Source: Sabulibacter ruber
GTDB lineage: Bacteria; Bacteroidota; Bacteroidia; Cytophagales; Hymenobacteraceae
DNA: 64,000 bases
Reading direction: 5' to 3'
NCBI RefSeq assembly: GCF_017355955.1
Contig: NZ_JAFFID010000001.1
Location: forward strand, 1,922,001-1,986,000
Shown: one piece after another, positions 63,290 through 64,000 of the stretch
Position numbering within the stretch: position 1 is the first letter of the stretch
Layout: each line of letters opens with the position of its first letter
Translations under genes and position numbers: made by a program
Notes under the pieces: generated by a model
Seen by the model: only the letters and a program-made list of their open reading frames with translations
What the model was told of the DNA's origin: nothing
Databases searched by the model: none

Positions 63290-63325
63290 GTTTTGGGCCT
63301 TTTTTCCCCGAAACAGCCCTAAAAC
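63290..63325 (+). repeat. Dispersed palindrome copy overlapping a terminator
   Basis: GTTTTGGGCCTTTTTT and CGAAACAGCCCTAAAAC, with the last bases serving as the start of the next terminator arm, the same arrangement as at 58997-59080. Confidence 0.65.
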
Positions 63326-63367
63326 AGCAGCGGCTGGCTCTACCTTTGAGCCAGCCGCTGCTGTTTT
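63321..63367. terminator. Perfect 20-base-pair bidirectional terminator
   Basis: Arms 63321-63340 (AAAACAGCAGCGGCTGGCTC) and 63348-63367 are fully complementary. It lies between the convergent M28 gene and the ada-type gene. Confidence 0.9.
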
Positions 63368-63381
63368 CAAATCCTGCCATA

Positions 63382-64000
63382 TCAGAAAAGCTCGCCTTGT
63401 TGCCCGGCATTTGCCGGTTGCCCGCTGTGTTCCCGTTCCAGATCCAGGAGCCATTTTTTCCGCCAGAGTCCGCCGCCGTAGCCGGTTAAACTTCCGTCTT
63501 CACCGATGACCCGGTGGCACGGAATTATAATGGCGATGCGGTTCATGCCGTTGGTGTTGGCCACGGCGCGCACGGCACCCGGTTGCGCTAACGCCAGAGC
63601 CTGCTGTTTGTAGGAACGGGTAGTGCCGTACGGAATCTGCTGCAGCACCTGCCACACTCCGCGCTGGAAATCCGTTCCGGGGGCATATAAGGGTACCGTG
63701 AACTCCTTCCGTTCCCCGGCGAAATACTCGTTCAGTTCCTGGTTCAGCAAGGTAAAATGGGGGTGCTCGCCCTGCACAATGGTGCCGTTCAGCAGTTTGG
63801 TCAAGGCTTTGAACTCGGTTTCCAGCATCCGTCTATCGGTGAACTCCAGCAGGCAGATTCCCTCCTCCACGGCGCAGGCGTACATGGGCCCCAAGGGCGA
63901 TTGCAACCGCGTGAGATGGATGATCCGTTGGGTTTTACTCAGCGAAGGCGCCACCCCGAAGATGGATTTAAACGAATCGGTGAAGCCACTCAGCGACTCA
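63382..64000 (-). CDS. ada: Ada-type regulator/O6-methylguanine-DNA methyltransferase, C-terminal part (5' end outside window)
   Basis: The C-terminal part transfers methyl groups from O6-methylguanine to its own Cys. It shows GTDFQRGVWQVLQQIPYGTTRSYKQQA, NTNGMNRIAIIIPCHRVIGEDGSLTGYGGGLWRKKWLL, with the acceptor Cys in PCHR (codon 63517-63519). The frame does not stop at the GTG at 63954 but stays open to the right edge and reads ESLSGFTDSFKSIFGVAPS, which is the end of an AraC-type HTH. The gene is therefore an Ada-like fusion of a transcription activator and methyltransferase, cut by the window edge. Whether it also carries the N-terminal methylphosphotriester domain cannot be seen. Confidence 0.9.
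   Translation of the reverse strand, partial: ESLSGFTDSFKSIFGVAPSLSKTQRIIHLTRLQSPLGPMYACAVEEGICLLEFTDRRMLETEFKALTKLLNGTIVQGEHPHFTLLNQELNEYFAGERKEFTVPLYAPGTDFQRGVWQVLQQIPYGTTRSYKQQALALAQPGAVRAVANTNGMNRIAIIIPCHRVIGEDGSLTGYGGGLWRKKWLLDLEREHSGQPANAGQQGELF

Noticed and set aside
1..64000. CRISPR array, tRNA, rRNA, prophage or transposase gene
   Set aside because: I looked for regularly spaced repeats, clover-leaf ends and transposase or integrase proteins on both strands and found none.

Overview
The window looks like a chromosomal segment of a Bacteroidota bacterium of the order Cytophagales, most likely family Hymenobacteraceae (a Rufibacter- or Nibribacter-like organism; this placement is inference). 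The signs are SusC/SusD outer-membrane transport genes, a DUF6377/SusR-like membrane regulator, GH97, a type IX secretion (T9SS) C-terminal sorting domain, outer-membrane beta-barrel TonB receptors, several lipoproteins, almost no Shine-Dalgarno sequences, and promoter boxes of the TAnnTTTG type just upstream of genes. No rRNA, tRNA, CRISPR array, phage or transposase gene was found.

Layout. 0-4.9 kb: the 3' part of sbcC (cut by the left edge), a lipoprotein thermonuclease, an ammonium transporter and a glycine-zipper protein. 5-20.6 kb: a TonB-dependent receptor, lipoamide dehydrogenase, a Tat-exported Gfo/Idh/MocA oxidoreductase, an SDR, a phosphotransferase, an MFS exporter, a histidine phosphatase, a NudK-like Nudix hydrolase, a TPR lipoprotein, FabG, and a large membrane vWA protein. 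21.3-33 kb: a polysaccharide utilisation locus on the minus strand (SusC, SusD, a surface lipoprotein in the SusE position, GH97 alpha-glucosidase, a T9SS-exported GH71/99-like hydrolase), with a SusR-like regulator convergent at its far end. 33.7-37.9 kb: an RluE-type pseudouridine synthase, DnaK with a candidate sigma-54 promoter, a small orphan protein, and a DEDDh exonuclease. 38-48 kb: a lipoprotein zinc peptidase, an AraC regulator with a membrane protein, a histidine phosphatase, a cytochrome c/sugar dehydrogenase pair, a TMEM220 protein, an outer-membrane protein, and the purK-purE-GNAT operon. 48-56.6 kb: a degenerate receiver, MarC, HemE, an RfaE1-type heptose kinase, an aspartate-type aminotransferase, a GT2 glycosyltransferase fused to a membrane/Rossmann module, RecR and ClpS. 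56.8-64 kb: three exported peptidases (DPP-IV-like S9, prolyl oligopeptidase, M28) and the 3' part of an Ada-type regulator/methyltransferase (cut by the right edge).

Most genes are household or catabolic. The least explained content is between genes. Three unrelated families of structured palindromic elements (at 1.4 kb; at 17.8 and 50.9 kb in opposite orientation; at 34.3 kb) keep their hairpins through compensatory base changes. A quasi-palindrome of about 36 bases recurs at more than a dozen gene boundaries and doubles as terminators. The dnaK upstream region carries a sigma-54-like promoter and two matching palindromes about five helical turns apart. The 10-mer GTATAGAAAA occurs five times, only between genes, including upstream of dnaK and susC.
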